Of a stretch of DNA of 64,000 bases, positions 49,790 to 63,400 are shown in pieces. Source of the stretch: Ifrita kowaldi (taxonomy: Eukaryota > Chordata > Aves > Passeriformes > Cinclosomatidae); contig VZRS01009530.1 in the NCBI GenBank assembly GCA_013398055.1, forward strand, positions 252,967 to 316,966, written 5' to 3'. The translations under genes and the position numbers were made by a program. The notes beneath the pieces are model-generated. The model saw only the letters and a program-made list of their open reading frames with translations, had not been told where the DNA came from and did not search any database. Each line of letters opens with the position of its first letter. The stretch's first letter is position 1.

Positions 49790-51177
49790 GGATCAGAGCA
49801 AGGGAGATAAAAGAACATCCACAGAGAAGGCTGCACCATGGCTCAAAAGCAGTCCCTGAACAAAGTGGGCTCAGGGGTTAAAACAGGGAGAAAAAGCTCG
49901 CACAAGGTGTCTTGGCAGAGCATTCTAAAGTGTCCAAGGCTTGACACTGGCACCATTACCTCTGTGCATGTTAAGCCCAGGCAGCCAAACCCAGGGGGAG
50001 GCAAGTGTGCTTAGTGATCTGATACTTGTGACAGCCACTGATGGAGCAGGTATCCTGTATTTACTTTGACGAAGGAAAAGGACAGCCAGATGCTTAGGGA
50101 TTATCATCTCAAAGATGTCTCAGATTCTGGAAGTTATATATACCTGCCTCTGAATAAAAGCTTTTGTCGTAGGCTTCACACTTTTCAGCTTTTGAAATTT
50201 GATCCAGCATGATGTGCTGGTTCCTAGAAACTAGACTGTACCTGCTGTGTCCTCAAAGTCCAGTAGTAAATCTTTCTGCAGCAAAGCTACACGTACAGGC
50301 CTAGTGCAAGAACATATCAGTTTGAGCACTGTCTCTACAAGACTGAACAATTTGTGCAGTCAAATAAAGCTCTGTGGAGAGGATGGGTTACATTAAACAG
50401 GAGAGAAGCATGAAATCACTGGAGTCCATAGAAACCTGAGAGTTCTGGTACTGACATAGAATAGAGAGGGATGGAACCTCAAGAAGCAGTAACTTCTTTG
50501 TCAGGCTTCTTCAGAATAGGAGCTGTTTAGTTCATCCCTGCGGGAAGTCCAGGTGTGCATTAACATTCACCAAATGGATAAACTGGGTCCTAGAATGTCA
50601 GTGCATAGCTTGGATAAGCACACCCTCTATAATGTGTAGGCAATGTTCTGGCACAGAATGAAAATGACAGAAGAATAGAAATCTTTAATAGAAAGAACAC
50701 AGAGTCAGAGTATGATCTGTATTTAGCATGATTTTATTACAAAATAGCATTTATTGCTTTTGGTTAGAAGAAATCCGCAATAAGAACCTCTGGGCTGTTA
50801 AAATATTTGTACTCCTGATTAGTAAGGAAAAAAGTGAACCAAAAGACATAAAAGTCAAGACAAAGACTCTTTGGTATGATTTAATGTCCTAGAAGCATGT
50901 GTCAGGCTTCTGTGGAAACAGAACAAAACTAATAAACAAAACAAAACAAAGAAACACCAAAAAAAGCCCCCCAAAACCCAACACTTGCAAACAGAAGTGA
51001 GTCACAATAGGTTGCCCCAGGGTCTCATAGGGCCATCACTCCAAACAAACAATGCTGCCAGAAATTTGTGACATCTTCCTCAAATCTGAAATGCTGTAGA
51101 ATCTGCCACTTTACTTCTTGAGAGTCACTGCTAACAACTGGCAGAGACACCAGACCTGAGTAGAAATAAGTGGACTT
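49790..51177. other. Gene-free stretch
   Basis: About 1.4 kb between the LTR and the next CR1. No supported gene or repeat except a short AAAAC-type run at about 50936-50953. Confidence 0.7.
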
Positions 51178-51436
51178 GGGAATGGCCTGGAGCTGTGTCA
51201 GGGGACATTTAGGTTGGATACTAGGAAAATGTTCTTTACCCAGAGGGTGGTTGAGCACTGGAATGGGCTCCCCAGGGAAGTGGTCACAGCACCAAGCCTG
51301 ACAGAGTTCAAGAAGTGTTTGCACAATGCTCTCAGATACATGGTGTGACTCTTGGGGTGTCCTGTGCAGGGCCAGGAGTTGGACTTCATGATCCTCATGA
51401 GTTTCTTCCAGCTCAGGATATTCTATGATTCTATGA
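51178..51436 (+). mobile_element. CR1 LINE 3'-end copy
   Basis: Good match to the CR1 3' untranslated part: GGTTGGATACTAGGAAAATG, GCACTGGAATGGGCTCCCCAG, CACCAAGCCTGACAGAGTTC, ending in ATTCTATGATTCTATGA. About 260 bases, plus strand, 5'-truncated. The 139-codon minus-strand open frame over it is a by-product. Confidence 0.95.
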
Positions 51437-54400
51437 CTTTCCATCTCCTGATAAGGTTGGAAATAACAGCAGACCAGATCTCTTTTGTGAACTCTGCATG
51501 CCTAATGCCTGATCCCTTGGAAAGTAACTGAATACTATAGATAATTTTGGTAAGAACTAAAACTAACTATAGACAATTCATAAATTTTTGGACTTGTATA
51601 TTAATACTGTACCTTCAAAGGAAATGCATAGCATCAAGGTGCCATATGTTAAGAACAACTCTTGTACCAAATGTGGTGCAGCATTTCTGCTTATGGATTG
51701 TCAGGTACAATATAAAGCAGCTTTTTTAAACCCCAATATAATAAATGATCATTATTTTGATGTCCTCTTTAGACTTCATGTCCCACTGTCTTTCACTAAC
51801 CATTAACCTTCAAAGTGCTTAAGTCACCTTTGTAAAATTATAACAGTAATTGTAATTATTTGAGGGTTCTTTAGAAAACGATCTGGATTATGGTTAGAGA
51901 GAGTCTCTAAACTTTGTGTTTCGTCAATGTTTGGTCTCTCTTAACCAGAAAAGTGTTGTCAGGAAGGGCAATGGTGGCTTCAAAGAGATATACCTTCCCT
52001 AGGGGCTGATACTAGCCACATCATCCAATTACATCCCCTAATTCCTGTTATTCTTCATGATTTTTGTTCACCAGTAATGTGAACCACAGGAAGGGTCCAA
52101 TCTACTTCCTAATCTTTTGCATGTGCAGCACAAAATCTTTAACTTGAAGATGGAACGGCCTACTTTTCATACTTATGTATTACAGCTTTTTTTTTTCTTG
52201 AAATTTCAGGTGCCTCAGCACCCAGTGGAGGCCAGGTTTTCTTTTGTGCCTATTTTTGCAACATTTCTGCTTCTCCTGCAGAATTTGATAAATGACGAGT
52301 TGTAGAGGTGCTTATAAGAATATGATTACACAGAATTAAATTGTCAGGCCCATTAATTATTCCAATTAAATACACAAAGCCAAACAAAGGGATTTTTTGT
52401 GCCCCCTACAACGAATTGTGGAGAGCTGATCTGTGGGCATTTTCATTTTTATACTCTAATAAATGCCTCTTAAAATGTAAACATAATCACTGTAGCAGAA
52501 CTGGAGTTCGACTCTTGCATTGGTGCACTGATATTTGCATGGCTTTCTGACTCAGCCTAGCGAGTCCCCCAGCCACCCTGATGTGCATGTGGAGCCCTGT
52601 GCACTGCTGTCATTGCTCTCCCGTTGCACTCAGTCTGCTTTCATTTGCACTTCATTATGCAAACATGCAAATCATCTCCTTTTACCATTATGAACAATTA
52701 TCTTACAAGGGAAGATAAAGAAATATTTTGTCTTGTATTCACCCATAATTATTCTGATTGCTTAAAGAGAATGGGGGAGAGGAGGAATCTGCAATCTAAT
52801 TCTAATAAAAATACTTATCACACAGATCAGAAGCATGCTATCAGCTATGTTTTCTTCTGAAGGCACTGACTCATTTGATATTGTTTAATTGCAAATCTTA
52901 CATTGTGGGTAACCACTACAAATAAAATGTCAATGAAAAAGAGCATTTGTAAGATTGCAACAACAATAAGGTAACAATAGGATAAGATAGCAATAATGAT
53001 TACAACCACAAGGACAATGATTTTCAGGTGTCCAGGGAAGAAAAATATTGATTGGTTTTAGATGGGAAAATGACCTATTCATGTAGGAGCCAAATTAAGA
53101 ATCTGATGGACTCTTTTTCATTATTGTTGCTACTTACCAAAATCCACCCTGATAAGGGGCATGGGGGAGGAGTAACATGAAGTATCAAAGTGTTAGGGAC
53201 TCTGATGTACATTTTTGTCTCCATAACAAAAAAGATGGCTTTTCCCTTGAGGAAAAAACCCGTCTTTGTCTGAACTTTGAAACTGCTGCAAATACTTCTC
53301 CAGCACTTCGAGAGAAGATCTAGGAAGAGATTGAAAACAAAACAGACACCCCAGAAATACTACAGATGGCAAAACCTCCCACACGTCTGAGCCTAATATT
53401 AAAGCTTTCTTAAACTCCTGGTAAGAAGTCTTACATAGCATTATATTTATAATTTTTCCTGAAGTCAGTCTAATAGCTCACTGTTTAATTCTGGGGAGAA
53501 ACAACTCTTTGAGGACTGCCTTTCCATCAAGAGTATGTCACTTAGGTATGTTTTGCTATCTAAAATATATAATTTCTCCTCTTTATCACCTAAAAATTTC
53601 AAATATACGATTCTACTATTAACTCCCTACTTTCTGTAGTCCAGCTCTATAAACAAGTTAAACAAGTTCACTTATGCAACTGCATATAAAGGAGACTGTA
53701 GAAAAAGCCATACTGAAGTTTTCTGCTGAGCCTCAACAGGATGACATTTCTCATTGTAGTTGATTATTTCTGTTCTAATTATTTCTGTTCTCTAATTCAG
53801 TAAATCCCAACCTTTCGTGTCAAGAGACCATGCTAAACTCAAAATTGTCCATGGAAAAGCATTCACATTTACCTAATTTATGACTTAGAAATGCTGTTAA
53901 AATTATCAGACCTATTTGTCGGATTGACCAAAGGGAGGTTTCACAGCTCCTCAGAGCCTGTGCCCACCTCAGAAAAATTTGAGAGAAGAGGTAAAAGAGA
54001 GAAGGGTGATAAGTTCTTCTATTTGGAATAGATATAAGAAGTGGCTTTAAAAGAGCAGAAATACTGACTTGGACTCTGGAGGCAAGAAGGAAACCAAAGC
54101 AGACGGAGGTCCAGGCCCATGTACTATCTCAGAACTCCTTCACACCATGGGGCTCACATCTTTATGTTGGTATTTAACAGCAAGGAGGACAAACACACCT
54201 GGATTTCAGCAAGAGAAAGCTCAGCTCACTTTTAAGCTTCTGGAATATCTTAGACAAATACTTTACAGGAAATGTGGTTCTCAATTCTACATCACAACTG
54301 AACTTGAATGTTTTGAGAAATGCTTATGTATGGGGTCTGCAAATCTTTTGATCATGGATCCATAAAGTAGAAAAACCAAACTTCTTCCAAGCGTAAAAAT

Positions 54401-55757
54401 GCTGGTTACCTTCACAAAGAGCCTTTCTGTCCATCTCACCATTTTATAAGGCTCTCCGACATGCAATTACTTGCTGCAGCTTCAGACGCTGGTTGGGGAG
54501 CACTGCACAGGGCTCTCCTGAGACTCTGGCACTGCTAATGCAAGGTAATATGTGTCTCTCTAACTTTGTTCGTCTTCCTCTGGGAGAAATCTTTCACTTC
54601 ATTACTTCAAGAAATGCCTGGGGACTTTGCAGTCCTTTTGACAGTAACTGAAATCAAAATAAGAACTCTTGCCAGCAAGGCTTTAAGAAGTTTTTGTTTG
54701 AGCATTGCAGTCTGCACTCCGACTGCTGACATGAGCCCTTCACTAGCCTGCAGGGAGAAGTGATTAAGACTCACCAACAAATAAATCCCACAAGGATTAC
54801 ACACATCTTCTTGTCACTAACTGACATGAACACAGTTTTATTGTAAGGATGAATCAAAGGTTATGCAAGAAGGCTTTTTCCAAATCCCATTTCCCTGTTC
54901 GCCCAGTGCTGTCTCCTCTTACTCAATACTTGCTAGATACATACCCAAAAACTGCAAGTCTGAGAACCCACCCTGTTCACTGCTCACAGCAGCATTTGTG
55001 CTGGTTTCAGTGCAGATTCTTCCTTCAGGTAGTGAGGGTATACAAAGATCAAAAATAAATAGTGTATCCAAATCCTTTCACCGTTTCTGTGATGTTGCCT
55101 AGGACCAGGCTGGAAGTACAGGACTGGGCCTCTGCAGCAAAGCTATAGCTAGCAGTTCAGAAGCAATGACTTTCAATCCTCCCCAGGAGTTTTTAGGAGC
55201 TCAGACACCAGGGCCCTTTATACCAGGCAGGGATCTGTGCAATGCAGTACAATTTGCAGCATGACAGAATGGTCTGAAGTTAAGCTTCCTGATGAGTGTA
55301 GTAAAAGAACCTCCCTCCATTAAATTTTGGTAATGGAGATATGCAGAAATTATGAAAGAGAAACATCTTTAAGCTCTCTGTCTGCTATCTTGCAAACCAG
55401 TGTTCCCGTTTATTTTACCTGCGCTCACTTCCGTGATTCATATCCATTAAAAATGAATATACAGCAGCATATGTTTTCTTTCCCTCCTATGTCATTTACA
55501 GTTTGTTGCTTTCCATTTTAAAGTATATATTATTGAACAGACCAGATGATGAATTTTTGATGAATTCTTGAAACAGGAGCCAGACACAGAAGCACTGGTT
55601 AAGTAAATTATACCTATAAATAACTTCATAACAAGGCCAAATATACAGCAAAATGAAGTTTGCATAAATATCTCTTGATTTAATGCCTATGTTTCCTCCC
55701 ACTAACATAAATCACTGACACACAGGGTATGGTATTTTCAAATTCTTTGCTGCTTGG
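51437..55757. other. Gene-free stretch with an octamer motif cluster
   Basis: About 4.3 kb without a supported gene. It includes the POU-octamer cluster at 52533-52672 and CAATAA/AACAATA-type low-complexity sequence at about 52960-53000. No repeat family recognised. Confidence 0.65.
52533..52672. promoter_or_regulatory. Cluster of POU-octamer motifs (candidate regulatory element)
   Basis: Perfect octamer ATTTGCAT at 52533-52540, ATTTGCAC at 52643-52650, and ATGCAAAC at 52657-52664 directly followed by a perfect ATGCAAAT at 52665-52672. TTGCAAAT recurs near 52889-52896. Four octamer-like sites within 140 bases is more than expected by chance. Function is inferred. Confidence 0.4.
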
Positions 55758-56148
55758 GCCAGTGATTGTGATAGCATAGGGTTAAAATGTTTTGAATTGT
55801 AGTAGCTAGAGTAGGCCCCGAGAGCAAGATGAACATTCTGTTCAGGCCAGCCCAGACCTGTGCACTTGCCTGGACAGTAAGAGGCAAGCCTGAACTTGAG
55901 AAGGCAAGAGACTAAGATAGATGAGTTAATTGTGTAGCTGCACCTGGGAAAGGGGGCTGAAAGTTATGCTTGGGTAAATGATTAATACGTGATTGTACAA
56001 CGAGCGGGGTATATAATGTGAGCACCTGAAATCCATGTTGGGGATTGATTTGGGTCTGTACCCCTCTCCCCCGGCGCCTCAATAAAAGCACCTTGCATAT
56101 AACCCGTCCGTGGTTATGTGTTTCTACGCTAGTGATTGTTTCCCACAT
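55758..56148 (+). mobile_element. Avian endogenous-retrovirus LTR
   Basis: Compact promoter and polyadenylation layout typical of an LTR: TATATAA at 56010-56016, AATAAA at 56081-56086 and a short distal part ending near TTTCCCACA. Upstream is a U3-like stretch with GAGTAGGCCCCGAGAGC. The start is not certain (TGTGATAG near 55767 or a later TG). AGTGATTGT occurs at both 55761-55769 and 56131-56139. No viral coding sequence flanks it, so probably a solo LTR. Confidence 0.6.
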
Positions 56149-59100
56149 GGTTGTGATGTTTCCTGTACAAACAGAGGATTAATGTCAATTGATGCAAGTG
56201 TGAAGTGTTCCAGAGCATTTTAAAAGGCAAGACTGCTTCTGGCCTTCATCCATGTAAAAAGGAATGGTGGTCTCCCACGACACATATCTTCTTGGGAGTT
56301 ACAGGCAATCACAGGCCCTTAGTTATGAATTTAGATATTGCAATATTTATATTTGAGGAAATTCTGTGTAATCCTAAATAAGCAAGGGAGAAGTGAGCAA
56401 TTCCTCATTTTCTATGCATAATGAAATCTCTCACCATCAATGCTATTAGAGAAGGAAATGCATCATTGGATCTTTTAAATTTCCTGTGTGCTAAAATCTG
56501 GTTGCAAAATAGAATTTACCTTCATTTTCCTTTTGTTTTTATTAAGTCCTCTCTGTTTCTATAGCTTGTATCTACATACAAGTACATGAAATAGGTGGGT
56601 TAGGTCAGAGTAACAATTTCTTTAAGCAAAAGGTGACAATGTACCTGGAAGAACTAGAAAGGAAAAAAAAATCTAATGAAAGAATCAGTTCAAATGAACT
56701 CATATTTTCCTTTTGTTTAATTTTGTCTAATTCTAAATCCAACATATTAGTAAATGGAAATTTGCCTGAATAAGTTTCCTCGCAGTACAAAATTTGACCT
56801 GGATAAAGCACATAGCACCTACAACTTGCTGATGTAAGTGATCTCGACATACCTCATCACATTGCTGCTTATTTGTAATAGTTTTCTTCTTTTTTTTTTC
56901 CAAGAGTCAACAAAGCAGCCTGTGCAAAAGTGGCAGGAAGTTGTTTAGTTCTGCAATGATTTTATATGTCACAATTCACGGTATTTTGCAGAGTTCACAG
57001 AAAGAATATTTATTCATTATGTGTCTTTCTTACCCATACATCTTCCTTTTGTCCCAATTCTTAATCCTGCATGAAAGGAAAAGCAGGAAAAAACACTCAA
57101 AAGAAACACTGTTGATTACTTACTTTAGTTTAATAACATTCATTTTAGGATGTTCAGAACTTGTTTCCTGAAAGATATCTCCAGAAAGATATCTAGTTGC
57201 TTTGTTGTTCCCTCTCTCCAGGGCTCTCCTCTGTCATCGTAATTTTTTTTTACATGGTCTTTCAATGTCATTTTCAAACGTCATACACATCACTTTCTGT
57301 GTGAATGAAAAAGCTTCCCCATATTTTCCCAAGGCCCGTACCCCTTACATTAAAATATTACTATTTTTCAGGGTCTTTTGCAGTTTGCATGGTCATAATT
57401 GAAATGATCAATTTGCCTGAGGCTTGTTAACTTTTCCCGAATTACTCACTGACTTGAAGAGGCTCCTGAACCTTCATGTGGATCATGTAGTCCTTCTTCT
57501 TAGAGGGACTATCGGCACAGTGACAATACTTCTGTGAACTGTGTTTTCTGTGTTGGAGTTGTCCTGTTCTGTACATCCATAAATAAAGACATTCACTGTT
57601 GCATGAGGTGTATGCTACCTCAGAGTTGCCAGCTGCGTGTCTCCAGAAACTGTGCTTAGGAGAATACCTCTTTCAGCTACTCAGTTTTCTTGTGACTTTG
57701 TAAGAATGCACAACCCACGGTCTCTGTTCCACGTGCATCTTCTGTGTTCATTTAAACTTTCAGGTAGTCAGGGGACTGAGACAGGGACGGCTGGACCATT
57801 TATGGGATAAGCTGGAGAAGTGAGATGCATGTGTAAAAACTAGAACAAGTGTTTCAGTAGCTATTCTTGTAGCAAGATGTTCACCAGAGCCTCACTACAG
57901 CAGTCAAAGCTTTTATCTCTCGTGCACACCTTTTGCTAGGCTTTTAGGAAAACCATAGTGTAATGGTCTTGTTGGATAATCAGGTCATCAAAAGGGTCTT
58001 TAAAAAATGAGCTAAAATCTTGTTGTCACATTTAGCTAATAGTGATAACTGTCATGTTTTAATTTGCAAGGATGTGAACAAAAACCTGAATTCCAACCAA
58101 TTACAAAAAACCCAAACAAACAAACAAACAAAAAAGAAAACCAAACCAAAAACCCCTGAGTTTAATCCTCTGATTTTTAAAAAATATTAGAGAGGCAGGA
58201 GGTATGGGTAGAACAGAAGGAAACCTGAAAGTCAAATGGAAATCTGGTTTGGTTGTTTGGGTTTTTTCCCTTAAGAATCAAACTCTAAAAAAGAGGATTT
58301 CTTAAACTATCCAAGTGCACACGGTCCTTGGTCAATCAAAACTGAATAGAAACTATTGTTCTCCAGATTTTCCTGAATTTTTCAGGAGATATACATGCAT
58401 GTTTCATTTTAACAACACTGTGCAATTCTCTCACTTTAACTGGAAAGAGCCATTTTGTAAGCAGTTAAACATATGCTAAAATCCTTGTAGATATATCTAT
58501 AATTAGCCTCCCTTGGACAAGAAAGATTTTGCTTGAACATAATTGATTTTCATAAGGGACACCAGACACAGAAGTTCCCTGTAAACAATCAGTGTTCACT
58601 ATTTATTGCCTGGGAAACTTAGCATTTGCAGACATTTGGAATAGGAAATAACTCCTGTCACTGATCTCACAGTGAAGCAACCACTGGTAAAACTGCTCTT
58701 TCAAACACTGACCTTTCAATTTGTCTAGCAAGGAAGTTATGACCTCCAGCTACAAATTAATGACAAATTTCTGAAGGAGTTTTGCCAGCAATCTTACTAA
58801 TCTTCTTTCTTGTTCAAAAGTTAAGGTCTTGATCCAGAATCCATTTGAATGAAGAGGCTGAATTCCCCTACCTTCAGCTGCCTACAGACCATACTGTAAC
58901 TAAAAATCATACTTATATTGTTAGGTATATGGAGTATGTAATCTCTATAGTTACTAGAAATCCTAAATTGTCTTAGAATATATTAGATTAGAATACTAGA
59001 GCCTCGGGTATAAGTTAAGAGTGAAAAAAGCAAAAAAACAAAATGCATACAGTTTAAAGAAGAATAAACCTGAAGGAAAGTGATTTTCTAACTAACAAAA

Positions 59101-59903
59101 TGCACTTATTTGGCTCAGTAGAGTAGGAAAATAATAGGCTAAATGGGATAAATAATACAACCTACTTCTTGCTTTTCATGTTGTAAATTCTGTTGCCAAG
59201 CTATATCTTTAACTGTGAGTACCATAGGCTTAAATTTGCTTTCACTGAAGTAACAGATATAATTTCTACTGATGTCAAAGGAATTGGTATGGTGTGGAAC
59301 ATATCAACTATAATATTAATGCCTAAGAATAAAATTAAGTGGTGTAGTCAATTGTTGGATGTGCTGAAAAAGTCACAACAGTCTTATGTCAAATACCTCT
59401 TCTTTATGAAGTTTTCTGAGGCGTGTAATTTCTTGGATTTCATGTGAAACACGTGGACTGATAAAACTTTAAATGCCAAGGTATACACTATAATCTATGT
59501 CTGGATAGACAGACAGATGCCTACACACATGCACACACACAATAATAGTGTATTAGCAACAGACAGTGCAGAGTGAACATGTTTGGCAGATGCTTTAAAT
59601 GCCAAGAATTTTCTCATCAAGGAATCAGTTGCTACTAACTGAAGAATATGCTTGGCATTTTATTCCTTGAAAGTTACAATAAAAGCCAGGAGGAAGGCGG
59701 GCACTAAGGTTATAATAAAAAAGTAGCATTTTTATTGAAAGCTGTATTATTTTTAAATAACTCATGCTGAGAAAATTTAAGTCCATAAGACTTTTCATAT
59801 CCACTGCAATTCTTTTTTTAATACCCAAGAAGGCAAGACCATGGCCAAAATTGTCCGTGGTCTGTTTCTCTTCCATCTACTCCTTTTAATACGATTTTTC
59901 AAA
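56149..59903. other. Gene-free stretch
   Basis: About 3.8 kb without a supported gene. Contains an (AAAC)n run at about 58112-58132 and a duplicated GAAAGATATCT at about 57170-57193. Otherwise unique AT-rich sequence. Confidence 0.7.
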
Positions 59904-60400
59904 TCATAGAATGGTTTGGGTTGGAAAGGACTTTAAAGATCATCCCGTTCACACACCACCTCCTTCCACAGGCAGGGATGCCATTGCCTAGATCAGGTTG
60001 CACAGGGCCCCATTCAGCCTGACCTTGAACACTTCCAGGGATGAAGCACTTACAATATCTCTGGGCAACCTGTTCCAGTGCCTCACCACCCTCACAGTAA
60101 TTAATTTCCTCTAAATATCTAACCTAAACCTACTCTGTTTCAGCTTAAAGCATTATCTTGTCACTCCACGCCCTTGTAAAAAGCCCCTCTCCAGCTCTCT
60201 CGTAGGTCCCCTTTAGGTACTGGAAGGTGCTGTAAAGTCTCCCTGGAGCCTTCTCTTCACCAGCCTGCACAACCCCAGCTCTCCCAGTCCGTCTTCACAG
60301 GAGAGGTGCTTCAGCTCTCCAGTCATCTTCGTGGCCCTCCTCTGGACTCACTCCAACAGGTCCAGGTTCTTATGCTGGGGGCCCAGAGCTGAACACAGGA
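59904..60400 (-). mobile_element. CR1 LINE 3' copy, about 500 bases
   Basis: TCATAGAATGGTTTGGGTTGG, then CTTGAACACTTCCAGGGATG, GGGCAACCTGTTCCAGTGCC, CTCACAGTAATTAATTTCC and TGCTGGGGGCCCAGAGCTGAA. This is the complement of the CR1 3' untranslated region extending into the end of ORF2. It is the longest and best preserved CR1 in the window, and 5'-truncated. Confidence 0.95.
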
Positions 60401-63400
60401 TTTCCTTATCAATGGATTGCACCTTACCTTCCCCTAAAGTTAGATATTCCTGGGTTTGGAATAAGGGATATAAAGAAAAACAAGATATGGTTTCTTGTAT
60501 TCTGCTGAATCTCCTGTGCACTTATGTTGAGAGATTTGATTGTTGAGTTTTAAGGGATTGGAATTGTAGAAAGAGGAAAGAAAATTGTAACCATCTACAA
60601 AAGGCATGGATTTTTATTAGCAAAATTAAAGAGAAGAACACTAGAAAACAGCAGAATTTTCTGGTCCAGGGGAAAAAGCCACAAACCAGTACCAACAAAC
60701 CAACCAAAGATTAGCAAAAAAAACCTCCCAAACCATTGATATTTTAAGTGTACAAGTAAACTGGAAACAAATAAAGCAAAAGCTAAACACTGTTGCTGCC
60801 CATTATTTCATTTTCCCACTAGCAAGAAATTTATTTTTCCAAAACCAGTGTCAGAAATGCTAAGGAATGATTGCCTTTGACTACATGGCCTAAAAATTCT
60901 GCCACACCCACCCCCCAAAAATACAGCAAAAAACCCACCAAAAGTAAATGATAAAATGACTGAAGAAACTAAAAACATAGCACCTATAATATTCTCAGGA
61001 TTTCACAGGTTTTCTCTGTGAAAAATCAGACAAATTTTTATTGAGGCGATCCAAATAATTGATTTTCCAAAGCTGCATCTCTGCTTATTCTCCATTCCAT
61101 TTATTCTTGCAATGGGAAAATGAAAGCAGAGGGATCTGATTTTCAGTTATAATAGATCCCTTCTCATGATGTTTAATAGGAAAAGTGGCCTAAAAGAGAG
61201 AGTTAATTCTATTTTGGCCTATTTTAAGATTCTTACACTGGTAGATCAAATAATACAGTCATGCTAATGTAAACAGAAGCTGAACAACTAAACTACATAA
61301 ACAGCCCCCTCTGGAGCAAGAAGTAAATCCAAGACTCCCAATCCTGTCTTGGAACCCAATGGTGTCTTTGAACCTGTCTTCCTTAAAAAATATTAGTTTT
61401 GGAGGTTTTTCTTTTAATGTGTTATCTAAGACTATTTTCCCCCTGCTTGCCTGATATTTTGCTGAAGAAGTTTTAAAATACTCATTTGAGTATTTTAAAA
61501 TACTCATTTGTGACAACAAAATATGTCCTCTCCCTAAATTTATCTAGCTCCTTTGGAGAACAGTGTAATGCTATTTTAAATTAAAAGAGAGACAATTTAT
61601 ATCACAACCACAAGTTTAGTCACAACGCAAGCAAAAACCATGGATAAAGCTATAAAATTAGTACAATTTTTTCTAGGGATAATTAGCTCAAATTAAATTA
61701 AATTATGTACTTTCTGAAAGTTTATGAATTCTGATTTTATTGTTTTCCTTTTATTACATGTTATTCAAAGAAATATTTCATCCTGAAAACAATTCTTGTT
61801 CTACAGAGAGACATAAGAAATAAGTGGTAATAAAATAATCAATCTGCTTTAGCAGGGATGGTACAATGATTGAGAGAATGATATTTCTAATAGATACCAG
61901 AAACTGATTAAATGAAGGCAGGGTCAGACCTTCAAATGTGAATGCAATTTTAAATCCTATGAGAAACAATAAGTTTTTCCAGACATATATTTCAGGAATG
62001 CTTACCATATGTGAGGGCTACTTCATGTAATAAAAAGTATTCTTGATGGTAAATGCTGCATTTAAATGCCCAGTTCTTTAGATACTAAAATCTAGGATCT
62101 AGAAATGAAAGGGTTATACAAAAATATAGAAGAGCATTACTGACCTCATGTCAAAGTAACATGGTCTTTAACGAGGCTATTCAAGGACAAACCTCTCTGA
62201 CTGGTAGAATTTCCAAGTCCAGCAAAGCAGATATCTAAAAAGAAAGACAAGGTACATAGACAACCCCTGTTTCTAAACACACCTGCCTAACCCCAAGTTT
62301 TATTAGCATACCTGGGAAAAAAGAGGTTTCCCAGGAAAGCATATTCAGAGCTGTAGTCTGACCTGACTAGGAGGGACCCACCTAGGAGGGTCCCAACCAT
62401 CTTTTCCTATGGCTAAAGAACATTGGGAAGGAAAAATAGCCTGTGGGCAGGAGGGACCCATTGACTAGTTTCAGCCACACAGATGCTGGCTGGCTTTTTC
62501 CTCCAGAGAAGGAAAAGCAGTTCTATTCCTGTGTGGCTTGACAGAAAAACTCATGAGAGCACATTAGCAGAACTGCAGCCTCATCAGGCTGACTGCAGTA
62601 CTCAGCCAAAAGAAAACCATTTTTGAGCTCTTGTTAATGTGGCAAAAGAACTGCACCTGCTATAACAGCCACATAACTAATTCAAGAATTGTATTGATTA
62701 AGTCATACAGATTATCAAAGAGACACAGTTAAAACATCTCAAACAAAACAAAAAAACCCTAATAAAACTATAGGAGCTATTCTCTTCTAAATATCAAACC
62801 AAAGCTTTTAGTCAGCTCTTACACTTGTTTTCACTTCAGAATGGGATGACAGCTATGTTATGAAATATTTACATTTTACATAAATCTGATTTTTAATCAC
62901 TTTGAGATGAGGACTTGCAATCCCAACTGCCTTCAGCAAGAGTTGTGACTGCCAACACATCTGCAAGTCATTTTAAGAGCATAAAAGAAAACAAAAAGAG
63001 AACTGTATCTTGGTATCTATGGAGTTCACTTTGGGGCTCCAAGCAGTGGTACAGCTGATGCAGTCTTGTGGGTTGTAATTCACTGGCGACACTGCCCTGA
63101 GGCAGCACAGAGCCACATGTCCAGTCTCCAGCCCTCTTGAAATGCAAGCAGGTTCACCTCCATGCCACAGCATTTAAAAATAGTCAAAGTGTTTGGTTTT
63201 ACTCAAAGAGCTCAGTTTAAATCCCTTCCTTAAAAGGGATAATTCCTGAATTCCAGTCTAGGCTGAAGAGTCCTGTGAGGCATGTACATTGGGCAGAACA
63301 TGCTTAACACAGCCTTACCAGAAGACTCACACTGCAGGAATGATGATGGCTTCTATAAATCTAAGAACTTGGAAAGCAAATATCCTTCAAAAATAATGAA

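Noticed and set aside
51025..51444. 139-codon open frame on the minus strand
   Set aside because: Mostly antisense to a CR1 3' untranslated region.
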